Source: Hymenobacter pini (GTDB taxonomy: Bacteria > Bacteroidota > Bacteroidia > Cytophagales > Hymenobacteraceae). From it: a stretch of 49,708 nt of DNA. Numbering within the stretch: the first letter of the stretch is position 1; each line of letters begins with the position of its first letter. Shown in pieces: positions 24,863 through 32,056 of this stretch. The position numbers and the translations under genes were made by a program. A model generated the notes under the pieces. It was not told where the DNA came from and searched no databases. It saw only the letters and a list, made by a program, of their open reading frames with translations. The stretch lies in NCBI RefSeq assembly GCF_020421205.1, contig NZ_JAIZZH010000009.1, forward strand, positions 1 to 49,708. The letters are read 5' to 3'.

Positions 24863-26548
24863 ATGTTATCCATGCCGGCTGTATCCGTCCGGGCCCTGTG
24901 GTGGGCCCTGCTGCTTGTTCTCGTATCCGTTACCGCCCGGGCCCAAACCAGCCTACCCACTGCGGCCGACCTCGACGCTTTCTACGACCAGCTGAACGCC
25001 TACCGCACGGCCCGCTACCAGCCCCTGCCCGAGCTGGAGGCCCTGCAGCTGCCCTCCACCTTCTCGGGGGCCGATGTGGCGGCCCTGCGCCTGCGGGAGC
25101 GGCACATTGTACGGGTGGATCTGGTGTACACGGCCTTCCGGCTCAATCCGGCCTTCAACCAGCGCCAACTCAACCTGGGCCGCATCCGCAACCTGGCCGC
25201 CGCCGTGCCGGGGCTCTTGCAGGATGAATCGGTAACGTGGACGCTGGTGGAGCAGACCGGCTGCAACAGCCCCACCGAGTGCCAGCCGTTTTTCCACGGG
25301 TTTGTGGTGTACGTGGCCCGGCACGCCACCGCCGCCACCATGCGCGCCGACCTCGACAGCCTCACCCGCAAGCTGCGCGTGCTGGAAAAAAAGCGGCCCA
25401 AAGCCGGCAAGAAAGCCCAGGGTAAGAAGGTGGCCTGCAACCTGCCCGGCTCCCGCTTCACCAACCGCCAGATGGCCCGCAGCCTGCGCCGCCTCTATAA
25501 ATGCCCCGAGCGGGAAGCGCAGCTGGTGAAGTTTCAGCTGACCGTGGATGCCCGCGGCACCGTGCAGAAGGTGAAGGTGCTGCCCACCGCCCGGCCCGTG
25601 TGCGTGGCCGAGCTGGAAGACGCCATCCGGCAAAGCGTGGCCTTCACCTCCGGCTTCCCCATTGATAGGAAGATGTTTCCGTTTCTGGCTACCGGGGCCA
25701 TCCGGCTGCCCATTGGGCCGCTGCAGCTGCTGGGCCCGGCCGATATGGGCTTCACCCACTTTGCCCTGCCCGACTCGGCGGCCCGGCTGTACCGGGTGTT
25801 TCTGAAGCACAAGAACAAGCAGCACAAAAACGACTACTGCGAGGCGCGCATCACCAAAAAAGGCGAGCTGCTGGCCGCCGCCGACACCGCCGCCCCCGAG
25901 CTGGCTCTGCCGCCCGATGCCAATGTGGTGAGCCGGGTACTGCAGCGCCACCCCGAGTGGAGCAAGGAAGTGGTGGTGACGGACGTAACCGGCAGCATGT
26001 TCCCCTACACCTACGATTTGCTGGCCTGGCTGCAGCTCAGCGCCCTCGAAGACGAGAAAACCTTCGTGTTCTTCAACGACGGCAACGACCAGCCCGACAA
26101 AGACAAGCGCGTGGGCAAAACCGGCGGCCTCTACCACGTACGCACCGACAGCTACGAGGCCATCAAGAACAAGCTCATTGAAACCATGAAGGCCGGCGGC
26201 GGCGGCGACGCGCCCGAAAACGACGCCGAAGCCCTGCTCTACGCCCAGCAGCTGGCCGCCGCCCCCGACTCGGCCGAGCTTATCCTCATTGCCGATAACT
26301 ACACTTTCCCCCGCGACGCCCGGCTGCTCAAAAACACCACCGCCCACGTGCGCATCATCCTCTGCGGCGTGCACGACTACATCAACCCCAAATACCTCGC
26401 TCTGGCCCGCAAGCACGGCTTCTCCCTCCACACCATCGAGGCCGACCTCCTGGACCTGAGCAAGCTATTGGAAGGCGAAACCATCACCATCCAGGGCCAG
26501 CAGTACCAAGTGACGAAAGATGGGTTTAAATTGGTGCGGAAGACATAG
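24863..26548 (+). CDS. Secreted protein with von Willebrand A-like domain
   Basis: 561 aa with a signal peptide (to about residue 28, TARAQ). The N-terminal part (about 29-160) has CAP-like or other secreted alpha/beta character that I cannot assign. A stretch at about 225-280 (LVKFQLTVDARGTVQKVKVL) resembles a TonB C-terminal/energy-transducer-type fold. The C-terminal region from about 370 is vWA-like: KEVVVTDVTGSMFPYTYDL, where DVTGS is a MIDAS-type metal site, followed by FVFFNDGNDQPD and ELILIADNYTFPRD. The vWA part suggests metal-dependent protein binding; no enzyme is evident. An AT-rich lipoprotein gene follows 24 bp later, in the same direction. Confidence 0.6.
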   Translation: MLSMPAVSVRALWWALLLVLVSVTARAQTSLPTAADLDAFYDQLNAYRTARYQPLPELEALQLPSTFSGADVAALRLRERHIVRVDLVYTAFRLNPAFNQRQLNLGRIRNLAAAVPGLLQDESVTWTLVEQTGCNSPTECQPFFHGFVVYVARHATAATMRADLDSLTRKLRVLEKKRPKAGKKAQGKKVACNLPGSRFTNRQMARSLRRLYKCPEREAQLVKFQLTVDARGTVQKVKVLPTARPVCVAELEDAIRQSVAFTSGFPIDRKMFPFLATGAIRLPIGPLQLLGPADMGFTHFALPDSAARLYRVFLKHKNKQHKNDYCEARITKKGELLAAADTAAPELALPPDANVVSRVLQRHPEWSKEVVVTDVTGSMFPYTYDLLAWLQLSALEDEKTFVFFNDGNDQPDKDKRVGKTGGLYHVRTDSYEAIKNKLIETMKAGGGGDAPENDAEALLYAQQLAAAPDSAELILIADNYTFPRDARLLKNTTAHVRIILCGVHDYINPKYLALARKHGFSLHTIEADLLDLSKLLEGETITIQGQQYQVTKDGFKLVRKT

Positions 26549-26572
26549 CTCGTAAACTGAATTATTTAATCC

Positions 26573-27238
26573 ATGAGACTTACTCTTTCTCTTTTAGCAG
26601 TTTTCTATACACTTTGCTCATGCTCAAACCCAAGCGAAATTACTTACGAGGAGCAACTATCTATCTGCACTAAAAATCATAAATCACCCACAAGCAAAAT
26701 CAACAAAACAAACTTAGAAGCTGCTACTCAGGAGTTTCAGCTTGAACAACAAATACGCGAGTGTATGAAAGGTGCACATGGGCCTGCTTTCAAACTCAAA
26801 ACTTACAAAGGTGATAGTATTAACACAGTACCAACACAGGGCAAAGCCGTAGTACTATTTTTCTGGTCAGCTACACTCGCTGACGCTCCAGATTATGCTA
26901 AAAAGTCTGATTCGGCTACATTTGCAGCAATGAATACGCTCTGCCAAAAATATGATAAGAAAGTAGATTTTATTGGATTTCCTTTCAACGACTCCATCAC
27001 CGTAAAACGCTACTTGCAAGAGCACCCCTTATACTTTCCTCAAGTCTATGACAGAAAAATAAGTAGTGATAAATATATATTACTAACTCAAAACACAACC
27101 AATTATACTATTTTCATCAATACACAAGGAAGAGTAGTTAAAATAGTTTCTGGCAGTTTCGCAACAGAATCAAGAGCTACGCAAGTTATTTCAACAATAA
27201 TTCAAGCCTGTACAGAAAACAAGCCTTATAATAAATGA
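26573..27238 (+). CDS. AT-rich thioredoxin-fold-like lipoprotein without CXXC
   Basis: 221 aa with a short lipoprotein-type signal (lipid Cys15 or Cys17 in TLCSCSNP). The C-terminal about 135 residues follow the AhpC/TSA-TlpA layout: GPAFKLKTYKGDSI, AVVLFFWSATLAD where the CXXC site of TlpA would be, VDFIGFPFNDS, and YTIFINTQGRVVKI. The catalytic cysteines are absent (WSATLADAP) and the usual cis-Pro before the TFLI strand is not there, so it cannot be a normal thiol-disulfide oxidoreductase. Base composition is strikingly AT-rich, about 35-40% GC by eye against more than 60% in the genes on both sides, which suggests recent transfer. It follows the vWA-like gene by 24 bp. Confidence 0.65.
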   Translation: MRLTLSLLAVFYTLCSCSNPSEITYEEQLSICTKNHKSPTSKINKTNLEAATQEFQLEQQIRECMKGAHGPAFKLKTYKGDSINTVPTQGKAVVLFFWSATLADAPDYAKKSDSATFAAMNTLCQKYDKKVDFIGFPFNDSITVKRYLQEHPLYFPQVYDRKISSDKYILLTQNTTNYTIFINTQGRVVKIVSGSFATESRATQVISTIIQACTENKPYNK

Positions 27239-27241
27239 CAA

Positions 27242-27279
27242 AAAAGCGGCGGCAACTTCTAGGAGCTGCCGCCGCTTTT
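27242..27279. terminator. Bidirectional intrinsic terminator
   Basis: AAAAGCGGCGGCA (27242-27254) pairs with TGCCGCCGCTTTT (27267-27279), with additional partial pairing in the loop. A- and T-runs flank it on both strands. It separates the AT-rich lipoprotein and lpdA. Confidence 0.92.
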
Positions 27280-27302
27280 CGTTTCAAGCGCAAGCGCAGG
27301 AA

Positions 27303-28709
27303 TTACATGTGAATCGCCCGGTTCTCCGTAGCGGCGAGGCAGGCTTCCTTCATGGCTTCGGCGTAGGTGGGGTGGGCGTGGCTCATGCGGGCTACGTCCT
27401 CGGCGGAGGCGCGGAACTCCATGGCCGTTACGGCTTCGGCAATGAGGTCGGCAATGCGGGGGCCAATCATGTGCACGCCCAGTATTTCGTCGGTTTCCTT
27501 GTCGGCCAGCACTTTCACGAAGCCGTCGAGGTCCATGGAGGCGCGGGCGCGGCCCGAGGCGCGGAACGGGAACGAGCCGGTTTTGTAGGCTTTGCCCTGC
27601 TCCTTCAGCTGCTCCTCGGTGTAGCCCACGCCAGCCACTTCGGGCCAAGTGTACACCACGCCGGGGATGAGCAGGTAGTTGATGTGCGGCTTTTGGCCAG
27701 CAATAGTTTCGGCCACGAATACGCCTTCTTCCTCGGCCTTGTGAGCCAGCATGGCCCCCCGAATCACGTCGCCGATGGCGTAGATGCCGGGTACCGAGGT
27801 TTGCAGGTGCTCATCTACCTTGATGCGGCCCCGCTCCTCCATCTGTACGCCGGCGGCTTCCAGGTTCAGGCCAGCGGTGTAGGGCACGCGGCCCACGGCC
27901 ACCAGGCAGTAGTCGCCCTCAAATTTCACTTCCTCGCCCTTGGGGTTGGTAGCGGTTACGGTCACGGTGTCGCCCTCGCGGGTGGCGCCGGTTACCTTGT
28001 GGCTCAGGAAAAACTCGATGCCGATTTTGCCCAGGATGCGCTTGAGCTCTTTGCCCAGGCCCCGGTCCATGGTGGGGATGAGCGAGTCCATGAACTCCAC
28101 CACCGACACTTTCGCGCCGAGGCGGGCGTACACCGACGCCATTTCCAGGCCGATTACGCCGCCGCCAATTACAATCATGTGCTTGGGCACTTCGCGGATG
28201 TTCAGGGCCTCGGTGCTAGTGATGATGCGCTGCTTGTCCTGCTGGATGAAGGGCAGTACGGTGGGCTTGGAGCCGGTCGCAATGATGACGTTTTTAGTCT
28301 CAATCTGCTGAGCCTCGCCACCCTCGCGGGGCGCAATGCTGATGTGGTTCTTATCCACGAACGCACCGATGCCTTTGAGGACGTCGATTTTGTTCTTTTT
28401 CATCAGGAACTGGATGCCGTCGGTATTGGCCTTCACCACCCCGTTTTTGCGGTCGATGAGCTGGTTCATGTTGATCTGCAGGTCGCTCAGCTCAATGCCG
28501 TGCTCCTTGAAGGTGTGGCCGGCATTGTGGAAGTGCTCCGTCGAGTCGAGCAGGGCCTTGCTGGGGATGCAGCCCACGTTGAGGCAGGTACCGCCCAGCG
28601 TGTCGTACTTCTCGATGAGGGCCGTTTTGAGGCCGAGCTGGGCGCAGCGGATAGCCGCTACATAACCGCCGGGGCCGGAGCCGATGACGGTAACATCGTA
28701 TTGGTTCAT
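27303..28709 (-). CDS. lpdA: Dihydrolipoyl dehydrogenase (E3)
   Basis: 468 aa, full length. It is the FAD-dependent E3 subunit of 2-oxo-acid dehydrogenase complexes and of the glycine cleavage system, re-oxidising dihydrolipoamide with NAD+. Visible features are the FAD-binding GSGPGGYVAAI near the start, the redox disulfide in GGTCLNVGC (Cys42 and Cys47), the NAD-binding GGGVIGLEMASVYARLG, the second FAD motif YAIGDV, and the active-site HPT of the C-terminal interface domain (SHAHPTYAEA). No E1 or E2 genes are adjacent, so it likely serves several complexes from a separate site. The gene has its own terminator on the minus strand. Confidence 0.97.
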   Translation of the reverse strand: MNQYDVTVIGSGPGGYVAAIRCAQLGLKTALIEKYDTLGGTCLNVGCIPSKALLDSTEHFHNAGHTFKEHGIELSDLQINMNQLIDRKNGVVKANTDGIQFLMKKNKIDVLKGIGAFVDKNHISIAPREGGEAQQIETKNVIIATGSKPTVLPFIQQDKQRIITSTEALNIREVPKHMIVIGGGVIGLEMASVYARLGAKVSVVEFMDSLIPTMDRGLGKELKRILGKIGIEFFLSHKVTGATREGDTVTVTATNPKGEEVKFEGDYCLVAVGRVPYTAGLNLEAAGVQMEERGRIKVDEHLQTSVPGIYAIGDVIRGAMLAHKAEEEGVFVAETIAGQKPHINYLLIPGVVYTWPEVAGVGYTEEQLKEQGKAYKTGSFPFRASGRARASMDLDGFVKVLADKETDEILGVHMIGPRIADLIAEAVTAMEFRASAEDVARMSHAHPTYAEAMKEACLAATENRAIHM

Positions 28710-28884
28710 AATCAGCGGATGAGTTCGGTGGAAATCAACGGGCGCGAAGGTACGGAAGGGGAATTTGGGAAGCCGGGAATTTGTGCGCTCATCTCTATAA
28801 GAACAAGCAGCCTCCGGAAAAGTGTAATTACGCCGTCGATGCCTGTTCTGAGCCTGTAGCGCATTACGCCTTCTTCCCTACCGC

Positions 28885-28984
28885 CCGTCATTCCGAGCGG
28901 AGCCGAGGAATCTCGCGTGCTGACGTTGAAGTGAGCATTACAACCTCAGCACGCGAGATTCCTCGACTGCGCTCGGAATGACGG
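28885..28984. repeat. 100-bp palindromic intergenic element (REP/MITE-like)
   Basis: Two 39-bp arms (28885-28923 and 28946-28984) are reverse complements with two mismatches and enclose a 22-bp core. The outer motif is CGTCATTCCGAGC. Twenty-six bases of the left arm recur at 8776-8805. No protein is encoded, and no target-site duplication could be judged by eye. Confidence 0.88.
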
Positions 28985-29025
28985 TCTATTTGTTCTCTAC
29001 ATCTTACCTGCAACTACGCACGCCA

Positions 29026-29065
29026 AACGGCTCCCCTACCGGCCGGAGCCAGCGGAGGAGCCGTT
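29026..29065. repeat. Intergenic hairpin in the lpdA-roadblock gap
   Basis: AACGGCTCC (29026-29034) pairs with GGAGCCGTT (29057-29065). AACGGCTCCCCT recurs at about 29220 without its partner arm. The stretch 28710-29267 otherwise holds the 100-bp palindromic element and no gene I can support. Confidence 0.5.
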
Positions 29066-29267
29066 ATAACGACAGAGCAAACCAGAAACCGGTTTCCGTT
29101 GCGGGCGGGGCGCTGGGGTATACCGCGCCGGCACTCAGTTTTAGGCGTATCTGTCGGCTTTTCGCCGGGCCGTAGCCCGCAGAAAAAGAGCGAAGCACCG
29201 CCTCACTTCCGGGCCGCCCGAACGGCTCCCCTGCAGCTACCAGGCGGCAATGCAGCAGTACTTCGCG

Positions 29268-29726
29268 TTAAGCCGCGCGCAATACCGGAGCCGTTTCCAG
29301 CTGCTCGGTCAGCGTGCGTAAAATACCTCGTGCCAGCGCCAGGTTAGTTGTATTAGCATCCACCACCAGGGAAATCAACTGCTCGCCGGTGCTAGTGAGC
29401 CGCAGCAGATGCAGCTGGCTCGACAGGGTAATCAGGATGTCCTCCAGCTGCTCGTTGGGCAGGGCCAGCGCCGCCAGGGCTTCCTGCTTGCCCTGTACCA
29501 ATCGGGCCTGAAACCCGGCCGCCGCGCGCCAGTCTTGCTCCGGCAGCACTGAGTAGGCCGCCAGGCTGGTGCCGGTAGCTACTTCTACCACGGCCACGGC
29601 CAGCAAGTGCGGCAGCTCAGCACGCAGCTGCTCTACCAGGTTGGTGGCCTGCCGGGTCAGTTCCAGTTGCCGTTTGCGCACGGCTGGCTGTCGGGTAGCT
29701 TTCTTTCGATACGACTTTGGTTTCAC
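29268..29726 (-). CDS. Roadblock/LC7-like protein, paralogue A
   Basis: 152 aa. After a very basic first 25 residues (KPKSYRKKATRQPAVRKRQ), the domain follows Roadblock/LC7 order: a helix LVEQLRAELP, the strand LLAVAVVEVATGTSLAAYS, a long helix to about residue 85 (KQEALAALAL), EDILITLSSQLHLLRL, then LISLVVDANTTNLALARGILR. Roadblock proteins, such as MglB and dynein LC7, are small dimeric regulators of Ras-like GTPases or scaffold partners. No GTPase gene is visible here. It is one of three paralogues in this cluster; the hallmark LITLxxQxHLLxL is shared by all. It lies 158 bp downstream of the CarboxypepD-like gene. Assignment is by pattern and is therefore moderate. Confidence 0.65.
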   Translation of the reverse strand: MKPKSYRKKATRQPAVRKRQLELTRQATNLVEQLRAELPHLLAVAVVEVATGTSLAAYSVLPEQDWRAAAGFQARLVQGKQEALAALALPNEQLEDILITLSSQLHLLRLTSTGEQLISLVVDANTTNLALARGILRTLTEQLETAPVLRAA

Positions 29727-29779
29727 GCGGGGAGCTAATCAGATACACTAAACCGCTGGCAGCGGCATCAAATTCTCAG

Positions 29780-29852
29780 AACGGTGGTAGAGCTGCGCAC
29801 TTGTATTTTATTGCGGAACATCAACACGTAAATTCACAGCTCTACCACTGTT
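29780..29852. repeat. Inverted repeat between paralogue A and the regulatory-like gene
   Basis: A 16-base arm at 29780-29795 (AACGGTGGTAGAGCTG) is matched at 29837-29852 with one mismatch; the loop is 41 nt. There is no T-tract. It could be an RNA processing structure or a dispersed repeat. Confidence 0.6.
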
Positions 29853-29884
29853 CGGGCGGCTCGCTCATTGTGGTGAGCACCCGC

Positions 29885-30580
29885 TTAAAACTGCCACCAA
29901 TGGCGCTTGGCAGCTTTGGCCCGGGGTTGCAGCGTTACATCGGCGTGGCCAGAGGCCTGCACGCCTACTTGCGCATCCTCGTAGCCGGCGTAGCCATAGT
30001 GCAGGGCCGTGGTACCGGCAGGCACTTGCAGCACATACTCGCCCTGGCCGTTGGTAGACACGCCCCGGTAGGTACCGGGCTGAATTACGGTGGCTCCTAC
30101 CAGCGGCTTGCCATCCTCGCCCAGAATGCGACCACGCACGGTAATCATGCTGCGGGCACTGCTAGCGGCGGTGCTGGCCAGGCTGGCTTCGGCCAGTTCC
30201 GTGGGGGTAGTGGCATCCACGGGCGTGTTTTCGGCCAGGGGAACCCGCTCGGATGGCAGGCGCGTACCGGCAAACACCATGGTGCCCACCAGCACCGCCG
30301 AGGCTACCAGCCCCGTCGCCCGGCGGCGGAAGCGCACCGGCTCAGTGCGGATGTAGAGCAGCTGTTTCTGCACCCAGGTAGGGGCAGTTTCGGCTTCCTC
30401 GGTAGCGCGCAGGTTTTGCCAGCGCGTGAGGGTTTCGTGGGCCTTATCGGCGTCGCGGTGCAGGTACTCTTCCACGGCTTTGGCGGAGGCTTTGCTCAGG
30501 TCGCCCCGCAGGTAAGCGTCGCGGTACACCGGCAGCAGCTCGCCGGTTTCGGGGTTGAAGGGAGAAGCAGTAAGTTTCAT
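29885..30580 (-). CDS. One-TM protein with C-terminal carboxypeptidase-regulatory-like domain
   Basis: 231 aa. The N-terminal about 85 residues are charged and helical and look cytoplasmic (AYLRGDLSKASAKAVEEYLHRD), followed by one membrane span at about 89-106 (GLVASAVLVGTMVFAG). After a linker, residues about 143-215 form a CarboxypepD_reg-like/CNA-B-like domain: ITVRGRILGEDGKPLVGATVIQPGTYRGVSTNGQGEYVLQVP, the same fold that starts SusC proteins, ending in LHYGYAGYEDAQVGV. The layout is like anti-sigma-factor-linked membrane proteins of Bacteroidota, but no sigma factor is next to it. It lies between roadblock-like genes in a single-strand cluster, so it may be their membrane partner (inference). 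Confidence 0.7.
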   Translation of the reverse strand: MKLTASPFNPETGELLPVYRDAYLRGDLSKASAKAVEEYLHRDADKAHETLTRWQNLRATEEAETAPTWVQKQLLYIRTEPVRFRRRATGLVASAVLVGTMVFAGTRLPSERVPLAENTPVDATTPTELAEASLASTAASSARSMITVRGRILGEDGKPLVGATVIQPGTYRGVSTNGQGEYVLQVPAGTTALHYGYAGYEDAQVGVQASGHADVTLQPRAKAAKRHWWQF

Positions 30581-30648
30581 GCAAGCAGTAAGGGTAAGAG
30601 GTGAGAAAAAGAAATAACTGCCTGAGAACGGGTGCCACCTCTCACCAA

Positions 30649-31095
30649 TCAGGTTTCGCAGGTGCGCATCACCTCCCGGGCAATGCCTAAGTTGGTATCA
30701 CGGCAATCCACGGCCACGTACAGAAACCGCTGCCCATCGGGCAGCAGCCGTAGCAGGTGCAGCTGGGTACGCAGGGTAATCAGCAACTCGGTCAGTTGCT
30801 CATCGGCGGGGAGCTGCAGAGCCCGCATGGCCTGCTGCTGCTGCCGGATTACCTCGGCGTTGAACCCAATAATCTTGGCCGGGTTGAACTCCCGGTTAGT
30901 GGTGTAAGAGGCCAGCATGTGACCAGTGGCTACCTGCCCCACGGCGGCGGCCAGCAACTCGGGCAGGCCACGCAGCACGTTTGTCAGCAGCCGCTCGGCG
31001 GCGGTGCGCTCGGGCCCCGCCGTTCCGGCCCCTACCACCTTGTTAATGGCCGGTCCGGTAAGGGTTTGGAGTTGACTTAGAAAAGGAATTTGCAT
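30649..31095 (-). CDS. Roadblock/LC7-like protein, paralogue B
   Basis: 148 aa from the ATG at 31095; a start at 31125 would add ten residues with no pattern. Residues about 35-145 parallel paralogues A and C: LLTNVLRGLPELLAAAVGQVATGHMLASYT, then ELLITLRTQLHLLRL, and at the end LYVAVDCRDTNLGIAREVMR. Residues 1-34 form a distinct, more hydrophobic N-terminal segment (SQLQTLTGPAINKVV). It has the expected Roadblock/LC7 strand-helix-strand order. It lies 68 bp upstream of the one-TM gene, and a GC-rich hairpin separates it from paralogue C. Function is unknown. Confidence 0.65.
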   Translation of the reverse strand: MQIPFLSQLQTLTGPAINKVVGAGTAGPERTAAERLLTNVLRGLPELLAAAVGQVATGHMLASYTTNREFNPAKIIGFNAEVIRQQQQAMRALQLPADEQLTELLITLRTQLHLLRLLPDGQRFLYVAVDCRDTNLGIAREVMRTCET

Positions 31096-31196
31096 GGAAG
31101 GGGCCACCAAAAGCGTTGCGTACAAGCCGCTCGCTCCCGGCCCGGCCGGTGTGGTAAGCCAGCGTACCGGCTACTTGCGCACAAGGGCCCGGCCTT

Positions 31197-31232
31197 GCCG
31201 GGGCAGCCACCAGGGGGGTAGGCTGCCCCGGC
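31197..31232. repeat. GC-rich hairpin between paralogues B and C
   Basis: GCCGGGGCAGCC (31197-31208) and GGCTGCCCCGGC (31221-31232) are a perfect 12-bp stem with a 12-nt loop. There is no T-tract on the minus strand. In a co-transcribed RNA it could act as an mRNA-stability or processing element that changes the ratio of the two proteins (inference). Confidence 0.65.
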
Positions 31233-31254
31233 TACGAGAGCCGCAGCCGCTTTC

Positions 31255-31632
31255 TTAGTTCAGAGCGGGCGCGTGGCTGCGCAGCACTTCACGGGCAATG
31301 GCCAGGTTGGTGTCGCGCGAGTTCACCACCAGATAAATGAACTTGTTGTTCTCGGTGAGCTTGAGCAGGTGAATCTGGTTGGAGAGGGTAATGAGGATGT
31401 CCTCAATTACTTCGCCCTGCAGTTTGAGCGCCTGCATGGCCTTCTGCTTTTGCTTTACCACCTCGGTGTTGTAAGCCGCCGCCGTATCGGGGTTGATGCT
31501 GGGCGAGTTGGTGTGCGAGGCCAGGCTCATGCCAGAAGTAGTATCTACCACGGCCACGGCCACCAGGCTGGGCAGGTCGTTGATGATTTCTTGTACTACT
31601 TTGCCAGCGGCGTTGTTCGTAGAGTAAGCCAT
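31255..31632 (-). CDS. Roadblock/LC7-like protein, paralogue C
   Basis: 125 aa, the shortest and most typical of the three. Residues 11-115 align with A and B: VVQEIINDLPSLVAVAVVDTTSGMSLASHT, EDILITLSNQIHLLKL, FIYLVVNSRDTNLAIAREVLR. It has no N-terminal extension and no signal peptide, so it should be cytoplasmic. As the first gene of the minus-strand cluster it may have been the parent copy. The 424-bp region upstream, shared with the Crp gene's end, is AT-rich and holds a candidate shared operator at 31788-31804. Members of the Roadblock family regulate small GTPases, but no partner GTPase is encoded in the window. Confidence 0.65.
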   Translation of the reverse strand: MAYSTNNAAGKVVQEIINDLPSLVAVAVVDTTSGMSLASHTNSPSINPDTAAAYNTEVVKQKQKAMQALKLQGEVIEDILITLSNQIHLLKLTENNKFIYLVVNSRDTNLAIAREVLRSHAPALN

Positions 31633-31787
31633 GATTCGGGGGGAGGAAAAAGAAATGGTTGGAAGTGAAAGGCCAGTGCCGGCCGGTTGCCTCCCGTTGC
31701 CTGTATCCTTTAGTAGCCCACGCGTTGACTACCAGCGGCCTATTTGGCAATTTATTTAGGAAGCTCCTCGGCGTAGCAAGCAGATAA

Positions 31788-31804
31788 AGCAGTTCGTCAA
31801 TCAG
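31788..31804. promoter_or_regulatory. Shared 17-bp element upstream of roadblock paralogue C
   Basis: AGCAGTTCGTCAATCAG lies 155 bp upstream of the paralogue C start. The same element (16/17 identical) is found at 32902-32918, 137 bp upstream of the crp start, and both are followed about 30 bp on by AAAATTCC. A common regulatory site, possibly bound by the Crp regulator itself, is an inference. The rest of the gene-free stretch 31633-32056 is AT-rich and shows no gene. Confidence 0.45.
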
Positions 31805-31981
31805 CTGTATCCTACTGACTTGCTCTACAAAATTCCTTCCTTATTTCCTCCCAGGAAATGATACTGCACACTTATAAAAATGATTGTAATTAAACTTTTC
31901 CCTACACTTTTAGAGCGGGAACCCATTATGGGATACAAAAAATGCTATTACAACAATAATAAAATCTATTCTTCAGAAAGC

Positions 31982-32012
31982 AAAATTCCCGGACCACAAC
32001 TGCGGCCCGGGA
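31982..32012 (-). terminator. Weak intrinsic terminator downstream of crp
   Basis: On the minus strand TCCCGG (32012-32007) pairs with CCGGGA (31992-31987) across about 14 nt, followed by ATTTTG. The stem is short, so the call is tentative. Confidence 0.4.
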
Positions 32013-32056
32013 GTTACGAGAAGGAAGCGGGAAATAGTTTTCAGTATTGTATTATT

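Noticed and set aside
24953..26431. Minus-strand open frame of about 490 codons opposite the vWA-like gene
   Set aside because: The gene has a signal peptide and MIDAS motif on the plus strand; the antisense frame is Gly/Val/His-rich with no domain.
27309..28859. Plus-strand open frame of about 515 codons opposite lpdA
   Set aside because: Shadow of dihydrolipoyl dehydrogenase; no recognisable motifs and same compositional bias as other antisense frames.
28885..28984. CRISPR repeat or tRNA
   Set aside because: It is a single near-perfect palindrome with no array periodicity, and no anticodon-arm layout.
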